Source: G965230615 sp965230615
GTDB taxonomy: Bacteria; Pseudomonadota; Gammaproteobacteria; HTCC5015
Assembly (NCBI GenBank): GCA_965230615.1
Contig: OZ246012.1
Span: forward strand, 3,348,001-3,412,000
Direction: 5' to 3'
Length of the DNA stretch: 64,000 nucleotides
Shown here: one piece after another, positions 30,801-34,996 of the stretch
How positions within the stretch are numbered: the first letter of the stretch is position 1
How the letters are laid out: the number at the start of each line of letters is the position of its first letter
The notes under the pieces: model-generated
Databases searched by the model: none
What the model saw: only the letters and a program-made list of their open reading frames with translations
What the model was told of the DNA's origin: nothing
Translations under genes and position numbers: made by a program

Positions 30801-30867
30801 AACAATTAAACAGTTAAAAGATACCATGTACGCTATTTTGCAAAGTGTTTTAGCGCGCTTATCATAA
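15562..30867 (+). CDS. Nonribosomal peptide synthetase, C-terminal part (rest of module 2 to module 6, terminal E-like domain)
   Basis: 5101 codons from an in-frame GTG that is only the first possible start after the frameshift and is not preceded by a ribosome-binding site; the true product is the continuation of the gene starting at 10182. Domains by residue from 15562: rest of A2 (1-~285), T2 (Ser ~335), C3 (HHIAGDG ~528), A3 (Thr code), T3 (~1402), C4 (HHHIISDG ~1590), A4, T4 (~2463), C5 (HHIASDG ~2656), A5 (Gly-like code), T5 (~3527), C6 (HHIISDG ~3721), A6, T6 (~4594), and an epimerase-like domain (~4640-5095, HHLLCD ~4789). No thioesterase or reductase follows, so the release step is not obvious. 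Stand-alone methylation, oxidation or cyclisation domains are absent. A good terminator lies directly after the stop. Confidence 0.93.
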   Translation: MIVSNATAKDSQAFLKVLQDYKVTRLNIVPSHLQALLWELKDNAALSLATLRYCITAGEPLTQALLGEAQQQLPQVELWNNYGCTEINDISYYRADQTVADQVFVPIGEAIANSRVYVLDVALRAVPVGVVGTIYVDSGSLSHGYWQQPGMTAEHYIPHPYSDKPGARLYNTGDMARYLADGSLEYMNREDFQIKVRGNRIDVRQVERVLADIDGVKQGVVAAWSADAEPAQLVAYYVLTEEASLNVESLRESLQAVLPDFMVPSLYTELPSLPQLANGKLDRLNLPVPEGQSLFGHYQAPVTVTEKTLVTFCEDLLSQDKVSVSANFFHIGGHSLLATRLVSQIRSHFQVDIALRDIFDLPDLRSLAKQIERAGQSEIPALLPAEEYTGVLSYAQQRLWVVDQIEQGSPQYNMPAALMLTGDLDVAALQATLEKIVERHSVLRSVFVAESGEAKQVVKPVTLFHLEQGEIEVQQPEQERQAIQAAAYTEAQQPFDLSQDCMLRARLLRCALSSEHNEVRHALLLTMHHIAGDGWSLGLIVQEMSVLYEAYSLAKACPLSPLPVQYSDYAQWQRSWLQGDKLAGELQYWQATLAGIPQVHALPLDYPRPARQSYKGALVEQSIDSQLLKKLKILAQDAGVTLFMLLQSAYAVLMHRYSGQGDIVIGTPIANREQAEVEPLIGFFVNNLVLRSDISDNPTFLQLLQRNKETILSAYAHQQVPFESIVEALQPERDMSYSPVFQLVFALQNNEIGAMHLGDLQLSPLTESNPVAKYDLSLDIYEEQAGLLLRWIYAVDLFNGMTIQQWGRHFETLLQNIVTAPTTAVSQLALLQADEQAQLLAREADIVESYPVCCIHEMFEAQVAAHPAATALRYVDDSISYAELNIRSNRLAHYLLSQGVRPDQLIGLCFERSVDMLVAVLAVLKAGGAYVPLDPAYPKDRLQFIVDDTALAILLTQTALQTVLDFDVEQICCLDDAAFTTALLLHSDDNPQATAHGLTPAHLAYVIYTSGSTGKPKGVLVEHRHVSRLLRSTESLMGFNEQDVWSLFHSYAFDFSVWEIWGALCYGGCLVIVPKTVAQSSAEFYRLLHTEKVTILNQTPTAFNQLIMQDGEQQLALHLKKIIFGGEALNLSALSPWVARHSDEQVALINMYGITETTVHVTYRRIRRKDIDAMSGSVIGEPLPDLRLYLLDPYLMPVPNGMAGELFVGGAGVTRGYLNRADLTAERFIENPYKPGELLYRSGDLARRMNNGELEYQGRIDHQVKIRGFRIELGEIEAALLGLPGIQEVAVVDRDNAMLGKQLVAYIVAEEDQQENWRAALKSVLPDYMVPSAFMLVDQIPLTTNGKLDRKALPAPDFSVSTQTYIAPETAVEKAIVLFCEELLEQDSISVLANFFHIGGHSLLATRLVARINAQWSIAMSLVLVFEVETLRELAQQVEMLLEEEGARPATLALQAVSRAQALPLSFSQRRLWLFEQGNSQKATSYNMAFAVRLHGALSYKALNQAFTYMLGRHETLRTYIAEDAMNKEPTQVVMSPFEMSLPCLTINEQDLEEHVQAHGRIYFDINQGPLFSARLLQLNAEEHVLVFNHHHIISDGWSISILLRELMLSYDAFVEQRRPALPALSVQYADYAFWQHQQDLGIEKNYWQTQLADYEAGLSLPYDRALVSAAQRQAKWLEVRYAPELSEAITRLSRQQQCSIFMTLLAAMVIVLQRYTDRDDLCLGTTTAGRSQAELEGLIGFFINVLALRFQTDADMTGKDFLKYVKKIALQAFEKSLLPFEDVLSDIGQRGNEFVPVMIRHQNFPDIMTEDASEYLQLTSLQAVGEKQQAKCDLDFAFYGEGDGIYVIVEYDSGLFDEATIARLVDHHKQVLAALIEYPEKAIADYDILSKAEYARLLPAQAAKSIDLSQQPDILSRFAQQVQAQPQAIAVYAEDGQALDYASLNRQANRLAAYLQDQGINIGDRVALCLPRSADYLSALLAIWRVGAVYVPLDPDYPSHYLQLIIDDAQPTLILSHSDVADCIEFGDIAYLDQLPLANDVADIPIPISAAHVAYIMYTSGSTGRPKGVMVPHQQLQNWLQSLYQQLPFAPDEVVAQKTTAAFAVSMKEMLAGLLAGCPQVIVSNATAKDSQAFLKVLQDYKVTRLNIVPSHLQALLWELKDNAALSLATLRYCITAGEPLTQALLGEAQQQLPQVELWNNYGCTEINDISYYRADQTVADQVFVPIGEAIANSRVYVLDKHYRPVPTGVVGQVYVDSASVSYGYWQRASLTAESYIPHLYSDTPGARLYATGDMARYLADGSLEYMSREDFQIKIRGNRIDVRQVEKVLTEIEGVQQGVVAAWSAGDEPAQLVAYYVLAEAEAEAEAEAGISVASLRQALQAALPDFMVPSLYTELPSLPRLANGKLDRLSLPVPEGQPLFDHYAAPVTLTEKALVAFCEDLLSLDKVSISANFFHIGGHSLLATRLISQIRSHFQVDIALRDMFDLPDLRSLAKQIELADQNDIPPLLAAEEYTGVLSYAQQRLWVLDQIEQGSPQYNMPVALMLTGDLDVAALQAAFSTIVDRHSVLRSIFIRQADEAKQQVRPVKLFKFEQGEIKADNIAGETAEIKATAYTEAQRPFDLSQDCMLRVKLLRCGLLSNDNESRYLLLITMHHIASDGWSLGMMVKELETLYAAYADSAENALPDLPDLTVQYSDYAQWQRSWLQGDVLANKLAYWRKQLSGLPDVHNLPLDKPRPARQSYAGGLVVELISTSILNKLNALAKQENVTLFMLLQTAFSVLMHRYSGEADIVVGTPIANREQVELESLIGFFMNNLVLRSTVDAQQAFTALLQHNKAMILAAYANQQVSFESVVNELQPERSLSYSPLFQVLFTLHNTGQLRLDMPGVQVAALEGSSQAVKYDLALDIFEVSEGVRLEWSYASSLFHVETVARLAKNYITLLQNIVASPAMKVGELSLLSQTEKAHLLAEFNQTQQAYPQTLCLHQLIEQSALKYAADCALVAQGQALSYRELNTRANQLAHYLINERQVVPDTLVGICLPRTADMVIAVLAVMKAGGAYVPLDPSYPASRLAHMLDDAGLQTVITEHALLASMPFNAEQALCLDEAALQQAIAENAVENPSVEGLSQNNLAYVIYTSGSTGKPKGVMIEHRNAVNFLLSMQAEPGLQADDCLLAVTTLSFDIHVLELYLPLISGAQLIIASQEESHDPVALINLLDAHAITIMQATPATWQMLCNSDWQVTQPLKVLCGGEALSEQLKTRLLSQPHISLWNMYGPTETTVWSSVSKLTPNAPTVVGGPIANTTFYVLDRHHQVVPMGVAGELYIGGHGVARGYLNRSPLTAEKFVSDPFAADTSARLYRTGDLVSWLPDGTLKFLGRIDHQVKIRGFRIELGEIETALLALASISEAVVIDWDDGSGSKQLVAYCVAREGGELNIDATRQALRERLPEYMVPTLFMALETLPKHPNGKLNRKALPTPDRQATVEVYIAPESDVEKKLITICESLLAVENISIATDFFTLGGHSLLATRLVSQIRSQFNVDIVLRDVFEASSFRELAQRIESAGDKVDQVPLVQVDRQQKVPLSYAQRRLWLFEQNNEARLTSYNMPTALSIEGDLSVQVLQQALDCLVRRHEILRTTFCVDHSLNEGVMQVISPASSLALEVEDFSLLMAEDELLAALRERARQHAAQYFDIEAGPLLSLCLIKTSKPYSVLLFNQHHIISDGWSVRIMLSELMQAYDALYEERQPELVPISIQYADYAHWQHAHDLTVQSEYWQKQLSEYEAGISLPYDRPATADGLGAAKWLYVEYPATLGKGMAQLNKHYGTSLFMVLLTAMTIVLQRYTQKTDICVGTTSAGREHAELEKILGFFINILPLRILPSDAFSGTDLLRQVRQVALAAFENALLPFEDTLAATGHRGDQLVPVMLRHQNYPDAADEGLSEYLKLNTINQALAEQQAKCEIDFAFYGEGKDLYVVVEYAGDLFDEATIRRMVAHHQQVLSRLISDIDVPLNDIDILTSAEQEQLLPVKPSLTKALFEECSVIQRFAEQVLEKNDAVACYEVDGKQISYTALDRYSNQLANYFSEQGVQVGDHIALCIPRSIDYIASLLAIWKLGAVYIPLDPDYPAQYLQLIIADAQPKLVLITAESPAELQAEMANNVSACMLSDIDFNVYASTLNAQPINPEQLAYIMYTSGSTGKPKGVMVPHRQLLNWLYTLQTRLPFSADEVVAQKTTAAFAVSVKELLAGLLAGCAQVIISNQIVKDSQALLKVIAQYKVTRINLVPSHLQALLWELKEGEAQAKDLQSLRYCITAGEPLTQALVEQVYASMPWLKVLNNYGCTELNDISYHTVEAVDLSKVFVPIGKPIENSRVYILDRVLRAVPLGVVGNIYVDSASISHGYWQRSSLTAEHYIPHPYSDEPGARLYNTGDMARYLADGSLEYMSREDFQIKIRGNRIDVRQVEKVLNDVAGIQQAVVSAQSMASGPAQLVAYYTEAELDLIDVNELRTLLQMQLPDFMVPGLYMALKVLPKLPNGKLDRRSLPTPDTLLSQNNYVAPNGATEQALAKIWQHLLSLEQVSANANFFNIGGHSLMASRLITEVREHWQMDVDFKAVFDYPVLSEFAVYLDKVLQSGEASTFVDQSAYVGPIHMTNGQRWFFDMQYSNHHHWNVCSIFECLQSMDSDSIEQALLVVANHHDILRSQYTFEDGEWHAEIQPLNCTDAEFSQVELAGTSLEAANASTDELIAVLQGSLNIEDGPSWRIVLMKYPGVQVDNRPAERLFFLFHHLLCDVSSMMIIINDFVSAYLHFKDGQALRLPRKTASVQAIGQQFYDYQHSDALWQEYLNYWLPLVNSGRIAKLPIDFDRPLEQNIETGRSVELILSEAETEKLRTVLPSQTDAQLFDVLLFALTNTICAWANSDLCHIKVLNSIRGSGAPMLGGLDITRSVTWLAMTQQMLLSPEYDKDVLNALAALKQQVLELPGEAYGASFLQLGGKDKNTGLPIESFLRDYLMINYLGEIDFSVVSLQDVLTFSRKSVDGNMNPDNQRGDVLTVTCLILAGRLHIIWDYSEQLHKEQTIKQLKDTMYAILQSVLARLS
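16691..19885 (+). other. NRPS module 3: C3-A3-T3, predicted L-threonine
   Basis: C3 is an ordinary LCL-like domain with HHIAGDG at 17143-17163. A3 has FDFSVWE (18718-18738) and signature residues D, F, W, N, I, G, M, V, H, which with the invariant Lys equal the published threonine code DFWNIGMVHK. The carrier serine codon is 19765-19767. No epimerase domain is present in this module. Confidence 0.85.
21322..21576 (+). repeat. NRPS A-domain repeat tract a, copy in module 4
   Basis: Partner of 11685-11939; same length and near-identical DNA. Confidence 0.85.
21724..22814 (+). repeat. NRPS A-domain repeat tract b, copy in module 4
   Basis: Partner of 12084-13198, 24 bp shorter because the microsatellite has five instead of nine units. 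Confidence 0.9.
22642..22674 (+). repeat. GCAGAA microsatellite in A4 (five units)
   Basis: Five and a half GCAGAA units coding for Ala-Glu repeats, at the same place in the A domain as the nine-unit array in A1. A2 and A6 lack it. Confidence 0.95.
23076..26265 (+). other. NRPS module 5: C5-A5-T5, predicted glycine
   Basis: C5 has HHIASDG at 23527-23547 and resembles C3. A5 has FDIHVLE near 25111 and signature D, I, L, Q, L, G, M, V, W, which differs from the published glycine code DILQLGLIWK at two conservative positions. The carrier serine codon is 26140-26142. Confidence 0.78.
26266..29480 (+). other. NRPS module 6: C6-A6-T6, substrate unknown (X)
   Basis: C6 has HHIISDG at 26722-26742. 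A6 (about 27690-29205) has FAVSVKE near 28279 and NNYGCTELND, giving the same signature as A1, A2 and A4. At DNA level it is clearly more diverged from them, so the shared signature is kept at protein level. The carrier serine codon is 29341-29343. Confidence 0.8.
29481..30867 (+). other. Terminal epimerase-like (E/C-family) NRPS domain
   Basis: HHLLCDVSSMMII (from 29926) matches the E-domain pattern HHxxVDxVSWxIL apart from the Trp. INYLGEID (30610-30633) matches the E-domain NYLGQFD motif, and the final ~60 residues have the usual E-domain end. The region equivalent to the catalytic EGHGRE motif instead reads NSIRGSG, with Asn at 30355-30357 where the catalytic Glu is expected. Either the domain no longer epimerises or it does a different reaction, such as release. 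Confidence 0.7.
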
Positions 30868-30870
30868 GGT

Positions 30871-30906
30871 CAGCATCGCATTGGTTAATGCGGTGCTGTA
30901 TTTTAT
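30871..30906 (+). terminator. Rho-independent terminator after the NRPS
   Basis: A 12-bp stem with one G-T pair (CAGCATCGCATT at 30871-30882, AATGCGGTGCTG at 30887-30898), a GGTT loop and a T-rich tail. It starts three bases after the NRPS stop and overlaps the end of the convergent gene. Confidence 0.85.
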
Positions 30907-32078
30907 TGTTCGGTATTAAGTGGTAATGCCAGTGTTTGTTGCCACTGATTTAAGGCTGCTCGTGGTTGTAGGCTTGCATCATATAAGCCCGTGTCTCGCC
31001 ATAGGCGAGATAAGTCGTCTTGTCCCAATAAGGTGTTCCAGAGCGTATCGTAGTCAACAACCGTAAACCAAACAATAAAAGTGGCATTAAGCGTGTTGGC
31101 TTGAGTAAATAATAAATTCAGATAGTTGTTTTGGTTTTCTGGGCTGCTGCTTTCATTCAAGCCGAAGGCGCTAATATTGATATCTTCAGCTATCCAACCC
31201 GTTTCTGTGATCGCGATAGTTTTGTTTGGTGCAATCGTTTGTATCTGCCTTAGCCAATTAAAGGGTAAGGTGTTAGGGTTGCCTTTATCGCTATGGCTAA
31301 AGAAAGCGTAGGGGTACACGCTGACACCAACAATATCGATAAAATCACTGACCTGTGAAAAGCGACTAGCGACAGTATTCATTTCAGTAGAGCCAGGTGA
31401 TTTTAAATCAATCGATAGCATTAGCGGTAAGTTTGGGTGGCTGGCTTTAATATTGTTATAGACCTGCTGGGCAAAAACAGCGAAGTCATTAAACACTTGT
31501 GGATCAGCTGCATTAGCAATGTTTGTTATTTCAGAGGCATAGCTAAAATAGTCTGGGTTAAAGCGGTTGATCAAGTCCAGCGCAAAGTTGGTATAAGCGG
31601 TAATCACCTCAGCATCAGCAAAACTGCGACTATCCCAAGGCGATGGTAATGCTTCATTGCTTGCATTGCCCCAGTTAAGCGCTAAGCCGTCGCGGCTTCC
31701 ATTGAGAGAGTCAATGGCCAAGTAAATACGTTTGTCACTTTGTGTCAAGGCAACGCGGGTATTGAGTTCATTTTCTACTGCAGTCGGATATGCCTGCGCA
31801 GTAAAAGCGGCTTGCCAGGGAATGCCAGCGATCAAATGGTGTGCGACTAAATCGCCATTATCTTGAATTTTGTTGTAAGTATCTGTTTGTGCGCTGAGGG
31901 TGGCAGCATATTGCCAGGGGGTGAAGCCCATGGCGAATGACCTGCTGTTATTGTTGCCCGAGCTGTCGACATCTTCACCATTGCTATTATCGTTACTGTT
32001 GTTGCTGCTGGAGCTGCAGGCGATTGGGCCTATAGCGATTGTGGCTAGCAGGAGTAAAATAGTGCGATATGTTGTCAT
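30903..32078 (-). CDS. Lipoprotein with glycosidase-like TIM-barrel fold
   Basis: A 391-residue exported lipoprotein: signal peptide ending IGPIAC (lipobox, Cys21) followed by a low-complexity Ser/Asn/Asp linker (~22-45), then one catalytic-type domain. The pattern resembles beta/alpha-barrel glycoside hydrolases of clan A (GH53/GH5-like). IAITETGW (~292-299) looks like the nucleophile strand with the Glu, and FSYASEITN (~155-163) like the strand that carries the acid/base Glu, although the usual Asn-Glu is Ser-Glu here. Exact family and substrate are not recognised; the altered acid/base motif could mean a non-catalytic or different activity. It is convergent with the NRPS and divergent from the thiolase. 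Confidence 0.65.
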   Translation of the reverse strand: MTTYRTILLLLATIAIGPIACSSSSNNSNDNSNGEDVDSSGNNNSRSFAMGFTPWQYAATLSAQTDTYNKIQDNGDLVAHHLIAGIPWQAAFTAQAYPTAVENELNTRVALTQSDKRIYLAIDSLNGSRDGLALNWGNASNEALPSPWDSRSFADAEVITAYTNFALDLINRFNPDYFSYASEITNIANAADPQVFNDFAVFAQQVYNNIKASHPNLPLMLSIDLKSPGSTEMNTVASRFSQVSDFIDIVGVSVYPYAFFSHSDKGNPNTLPFNWLRQIQTIAPNKTIAITETGWIAEDINISAFGLNESSSPENQNNYLNLLFTQANTLNATFIVWFTVVDYDTLWNTLLGQDDLSRLWRDTGLYDASLQPRAALNQWQQTLALPLNTEQ

Positions 32079-32176
32079 AAACTCATTATGCTTAATTGTT
32101 GGCTACCTACCGTGTGATTATAGCGGTAAAGGCTATATTTAGCGTGTTTAAGCTCACATCATCAAGGAGCAAATCA

Positions 32177-33355
32177 ATGGCAGAGACAGTGGTTATTGCG
32201 GGTGCAGCAAGAACCCCGATTGGGGATTTTATGGGTGAGTTGGCACCACTATCAGCACCACAACTGGGGACAGCAGCAATTCAGGCGGCATTGGCCCAGG
32301 CAGGGCTACCGCCAGAGCAGATACAGGCTGTGAATATGGGTTGTGTGCTCAGTGCTGGATTAGGTCAGGCACCCGCACGACAGGCGGCACTGGCAGCAGG
32401 CTTGGATAAGGCGACCCATTGCCTGACATTGAATAAAATGTGCGGTTCAGGTTTGCAAGCGGTGATTTTAGCGCATGATGCCATTGTCGCCGGAACGTAT
32501 CAGCGGGTTATTGCTGGCGGTATGGAAAGTATGAGTAATGCGCCTTACTTATTGGAAAAGGCCCGCGCAGGCTATCGTATGGGGCATGCTGAGATGTTTG
32601 ATCATATGCTCTATGATGGCCTGGAGGACGTCTATACCCGGCAGGCAATGGGGGTGTATGCAGAGGCTACCGCCGAAAAGTATGGTTTTAGTCGCGAGCA
32701 ACAGGATGCCTTTGCCTTAACCTCCTTGCAGCGTGCGCGGCAGGCGACGGCAGCGGGGCTGTTTGCCGCAGAGCTTACGCCAATCACCGTGCCTGGCCGC
32801 AAGACATCATTGGTCGTGGAGAATGATCAGCATCCGCGTGTTGTGAATGCCGACAAGATCCCACAGCTGAGGCCAGCTTTTGTGCAGAATGGGACAGTTA
32901 CCGCCGCCAATGCCAGCTCGATTGCCGATGGCGCAGCAGCGCTGGTGTTGCTTTGTGCTGACGAAGCTGAGCGCCAGGGCTTGACGCCTTTGACGCGGAT
33001 AGTCGGGCATGCCAGTCACTCACAGGCGCCTGAGTGGTTTACCACAGCGCCAGTAGCAGCGATTGAGTCCTTGTTAAGGCGTATTGGCTGGACGGTAGAC
33101 CAAGTGGACCTGTTTGAAGTGAATGAGGCGTTTGCGGCAGTAGCAATGGCAGCGATGACTGATTTATCGATTCCATATGACAAGCTCAATGTAAACGGTG
33201 GAGCCTGTGCGCTGGGGCATCCTATTGGTGCCTCAGGTGCACGCATTTTAGTGAGCTTGCAGGCGGCTTTGCTAAGCCAAGGCTTGCAGCGTGGTGTGGC
33301 GGCGCTGTGTATCGGGGGAGGTGAAGCTGTTGCGGTAGCGGTTGAGCGCTTATAG
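32177..33355 (+). CDS. Acetyl-CoA C-acyltransferase (thiolase)
   Basis: A 392-residue type II thiolase that condenses or cleaves acyl-CoA units in acetoacetyl-CoA or fatty acid metabolism. Start chosen at ATG 32177 because AAGGAG (32164-32169) sits seven bases upstream and because thiolases start right at this point; an upstream in-frame start at 32096 would add 27 residues with no homology-like character. NKMCGSGLQ (~87-95) has the acyl-accepting Cys, NVNGGACALGHPIGASGAR (~343-361) the catalytic His, and CIGGGEAVA (~380) the second Cys. The last motif has GEA where GQG/GMG is usual. The gene is monocistronic, ending in a symmetrical terminator shared with rpmG. Confidence 0.9.
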   Translation: MAETVVIAGAARTPIGDFMGELAPLSAPQLGTAAIQAALAQAGLPPEQIQAVNMGCVLSAGLGQAPARQAALAAGLDKATHCLTLNKMCGSGLQAVILAHDAIVAGTYQRVIAGGMESMSNAPYLLEKARAGYRMGHAEMFDHMLYDGLEDVYTRQAMGVYAEATAEKYGFSREQQDAFALTSLQRARQATAAGLFAAELTPITVPGRKTSLVVENDQHPRVVNADKIPQLRPAFVQNGTVTAANASSIADGAAALVLLCADEAERQGLTPLTRIVGHASHSQAPEWFTTAPVAAIESLLRRIGWTVDQVDLFEVNEAFAAVAMAAMTDLSIPYDKLNVNGGACALGHPIGASGARILVSLQAALLSQGLQRGVAALCIGGGEAVAVAVERL

Positions 33356-33366
33356 GTCAGTCAGAC

Positions 33367-33397
33367 AAATAAAGCCGACGGAGAGTCGGCTTTATTT
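33367..33397. terminator. Bidirectional terminator between the thiolase gene and rpmG
   Basis: A 13-bp perfect inverted repeat (33367-33379 and 33385-33397, core AAAGCCGAC/GTCGGCTTT) with a five-base loop, A-rich on one side and T-rich on the other, placed between convergent genes. Confidence 0.85.
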
Positions 33398-33451
33398 GGT
33401 AATACTGCAGGTAATCTAAGTAGCTGATCTTAAAAAGATTTATTCAAAAGC

Positions 33452-33619
33452 TTATTTGATCTTAGCTTCTTTGTACATCACATGTTTGCGGGCGACTGGG
33501 TCAAATTTTTTGAACTCCAGCTTATCGGGCGTATTACGCTTATTTTTATCAGTGGTGTAAAAGTGACCAGTTCCAGCGCTGGACACAAGCTTGATTTTAT
33601 CGCGTGCTGATTTTGCCAT
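33452..33619 (-). CDS. rpmG: 50S ribosomal protein L33
   Basis: A 55-codon gene too short for most ORF filters. The product begins MAKSARDKIKLVSSAGTGHF and ends KHVMYKEAKIK, the standard proteobacterial L33 sequence. It lacks the CxxC zinc motifs, so it is the zinc-independent (C-minus) form. It lies 17 bp after rpmB in the usual rpmBG operon. Confidence 0.97.
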   Translation of the reverse strand: MAKSARDKIKLVSSAGTGHFYTTDKNKRNTPDKLEFKKFDPVARKHVMYKEAKIK

Positions 33620-33636
33620 GATTTTTCCCGCCTTAA

Positions 33637-33870
33637 TTAAATAACGCCGTTCAAACGCGCTCTTTTCAGCGCGGCATCAATGCCGATTTTATCAATAATA
33701 CGCATACCTTTAGAAGAGACACGTAATTTCACCCAACGGCTTTCGCTATCCACCCAAAAGCGGTGAGTATGCAGATTTGGTAGAAAACGACGCTTGGTTT
33801 TGTTGTTGGCATGCGACACATTATTGCCAGTCATTGGGCGCTTGCCGGTAATTTGACAGACTTTAGACAT
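33637..33870 (-). CDS. rpmB: 50S ribosomal protein L28
   Basis: A 77-residue ribosomal protein beginning MSKVCQITGKRPMTGNNVSH with NKTKRRFLPNLH, the standard L28 sequence. It is the first gene of the rpmB-rpmG operon, and the 245 bp before the folBK start must hold its promoter. In enterobacteria mutM follows directly after rpmG; here the same strand order is kept but ~33 kb lies between. Confidence 0.97.
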   Translation of the reverse strand: MSKVCQITGKRPMTGNNVSHANNKTKRRFLPNLHTHRFWVDSESRWVKLRVSSKGMRIIDKIGIDAALKRARLNGVI

Positions 33871-34142
33871 AACTGCTAATCCGTATTCGTTTCACTTAAA
33901 CGTTTAATCACATTAAAAATAACCCAGCAGGGCTATTTAAGAACTACACTTTGCACTTTTTCGTGCAAGGCGGCGGATAATACCGAAAAAATGTCCCTAG
34001 AACAAGCCATCGGGCAACAAATCCTGCCGGATTTTGCTTGGTTTAGGGCTGGGCTGAGCAAATGGCTATGCCTTTTTAGGTATTCCCTTTATAATCAATA
34101 ACCTATGAAGATAGCATGGTTGGTAGTGAGTATAGCGGCGTG

Positions 34143-34982
34143 ATGGATAAAATTTTTATTGAAGACCTGTGTATCGATACTGTCATCGGAATTTATGACT
34201 GGGAGCGCGAGATTCGCCAGGTGATTAGCCTGGATATCGAGATGCAGGCGGATATACGCCGGGCGGCGCAAACAGACTGTGTTGCCGATACGGTTAATTA
34301 TAAATCAGTTGCCAAGCGCTTGATCCAATATGTCAGGCAGAGCGAATTTCAGTTGATTGAGACCCTGGCTGAACGTGTGATTGAAATCATCCTATACGAA
34401 TTTGCCGTTGAGCAGGTCAGCTTGAAACTGAGCAAGCCCGGCGCAGTACGGCACTCCAAAAATGTGGGTTTGCAGATCCAGCGACAGCGGCAGGCAGGTC
34501 AGCAGGAGCAGGTTTACCTGAGCATCGGCAGCAATGTCGAGCCGCAAAAACACATTCAAAAAGCGTTGCTGATGCTGCAAAACGAATTTAATGATTTGCA
34601 GTTATCGACTGTTTACCGTAATCCAGCTGTGGGCTTTGCCGGTGACGATTTTTATAATCTGGTCGTTGGTTTCCAGTCTGCTTTACCGCCTGAGATGATT
34701 GTGCAGCGCCTAAATACCATTGAACAGGCCTGTGGTCGTCATCGGGCAATAGAGAAATATGCACCGCGGACACTGGATTTAGATCTGCTGCTCTATGGGG
34801 ATCATATTATTGAACAAGCTGAACTAAAGTTGCCGCGTAAAGACATTACAGAATATGCCTTTGTCTTGAAGCCTCTGGTAGAGCTGGCCGCTGAGCGTTT
34901 GCACCCGGTGTTACAACAAAGCTATGCGGCTTTATGGCAGGCTTTTCCACACAAGCAGGCGTTAACAGCGGTTGAGCTGTAA
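34143..34982 (+). CDS. folBK: Bifunctional dihydroneopterin aldolase / HPPK (FolB-FolK fusion)
   Basis: A fusion of two consecutive folate-synthesis enzymes. The N-terminal ~118 residues are FolB: MDKIFIEDLCIDTVIGIYDWERE start, then KSVAKRLIQYV and an ETLAERV stretch around the catalytic region. The remainder is FolK: VYLSIGSNVEPQKH, then YRNPAVGFAGDDFYN and APRTLDLDLLLYGD, the pyrophosphokinase hallmark. I prefer ATG 34143 because FolB proteins start at MD(K)xFI; an upstream ATG at 34116 would add nine residues. Together they convert dihydroneopterin to hydroxymethyl-dihydropterin pyrophosphate. A pteridine reductase gene follows in the opposite orientation. Confidence 0.93.
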   Translation: MDKIFIEDLCIDTVIGIYDWEREIRQVISLDIEMQADIRRAAQTDCVADTVNYKSVAKRLIQYVRQSEFQLIETLAERVIEIILYEFAVEQVSLKLSKPGAVRHSKNVGLQIQRQRQAGQQEQVYLSIGSNVEPQKHIQKALLMLQNEFNDLQLSTVYRNPAVGFAGDDFYNLVVGFQSALPPEMIVQRLNTIEQACGRHRAIEKYAPRTLDLDLLLYGDHIIEQAELKLPRKDITEYAFVLKPLVELAAERLHPVLQQSYAALWQAFPHKQALTAVEL

Positions 34983-34996
34983 TATTGTTTCTCGTC

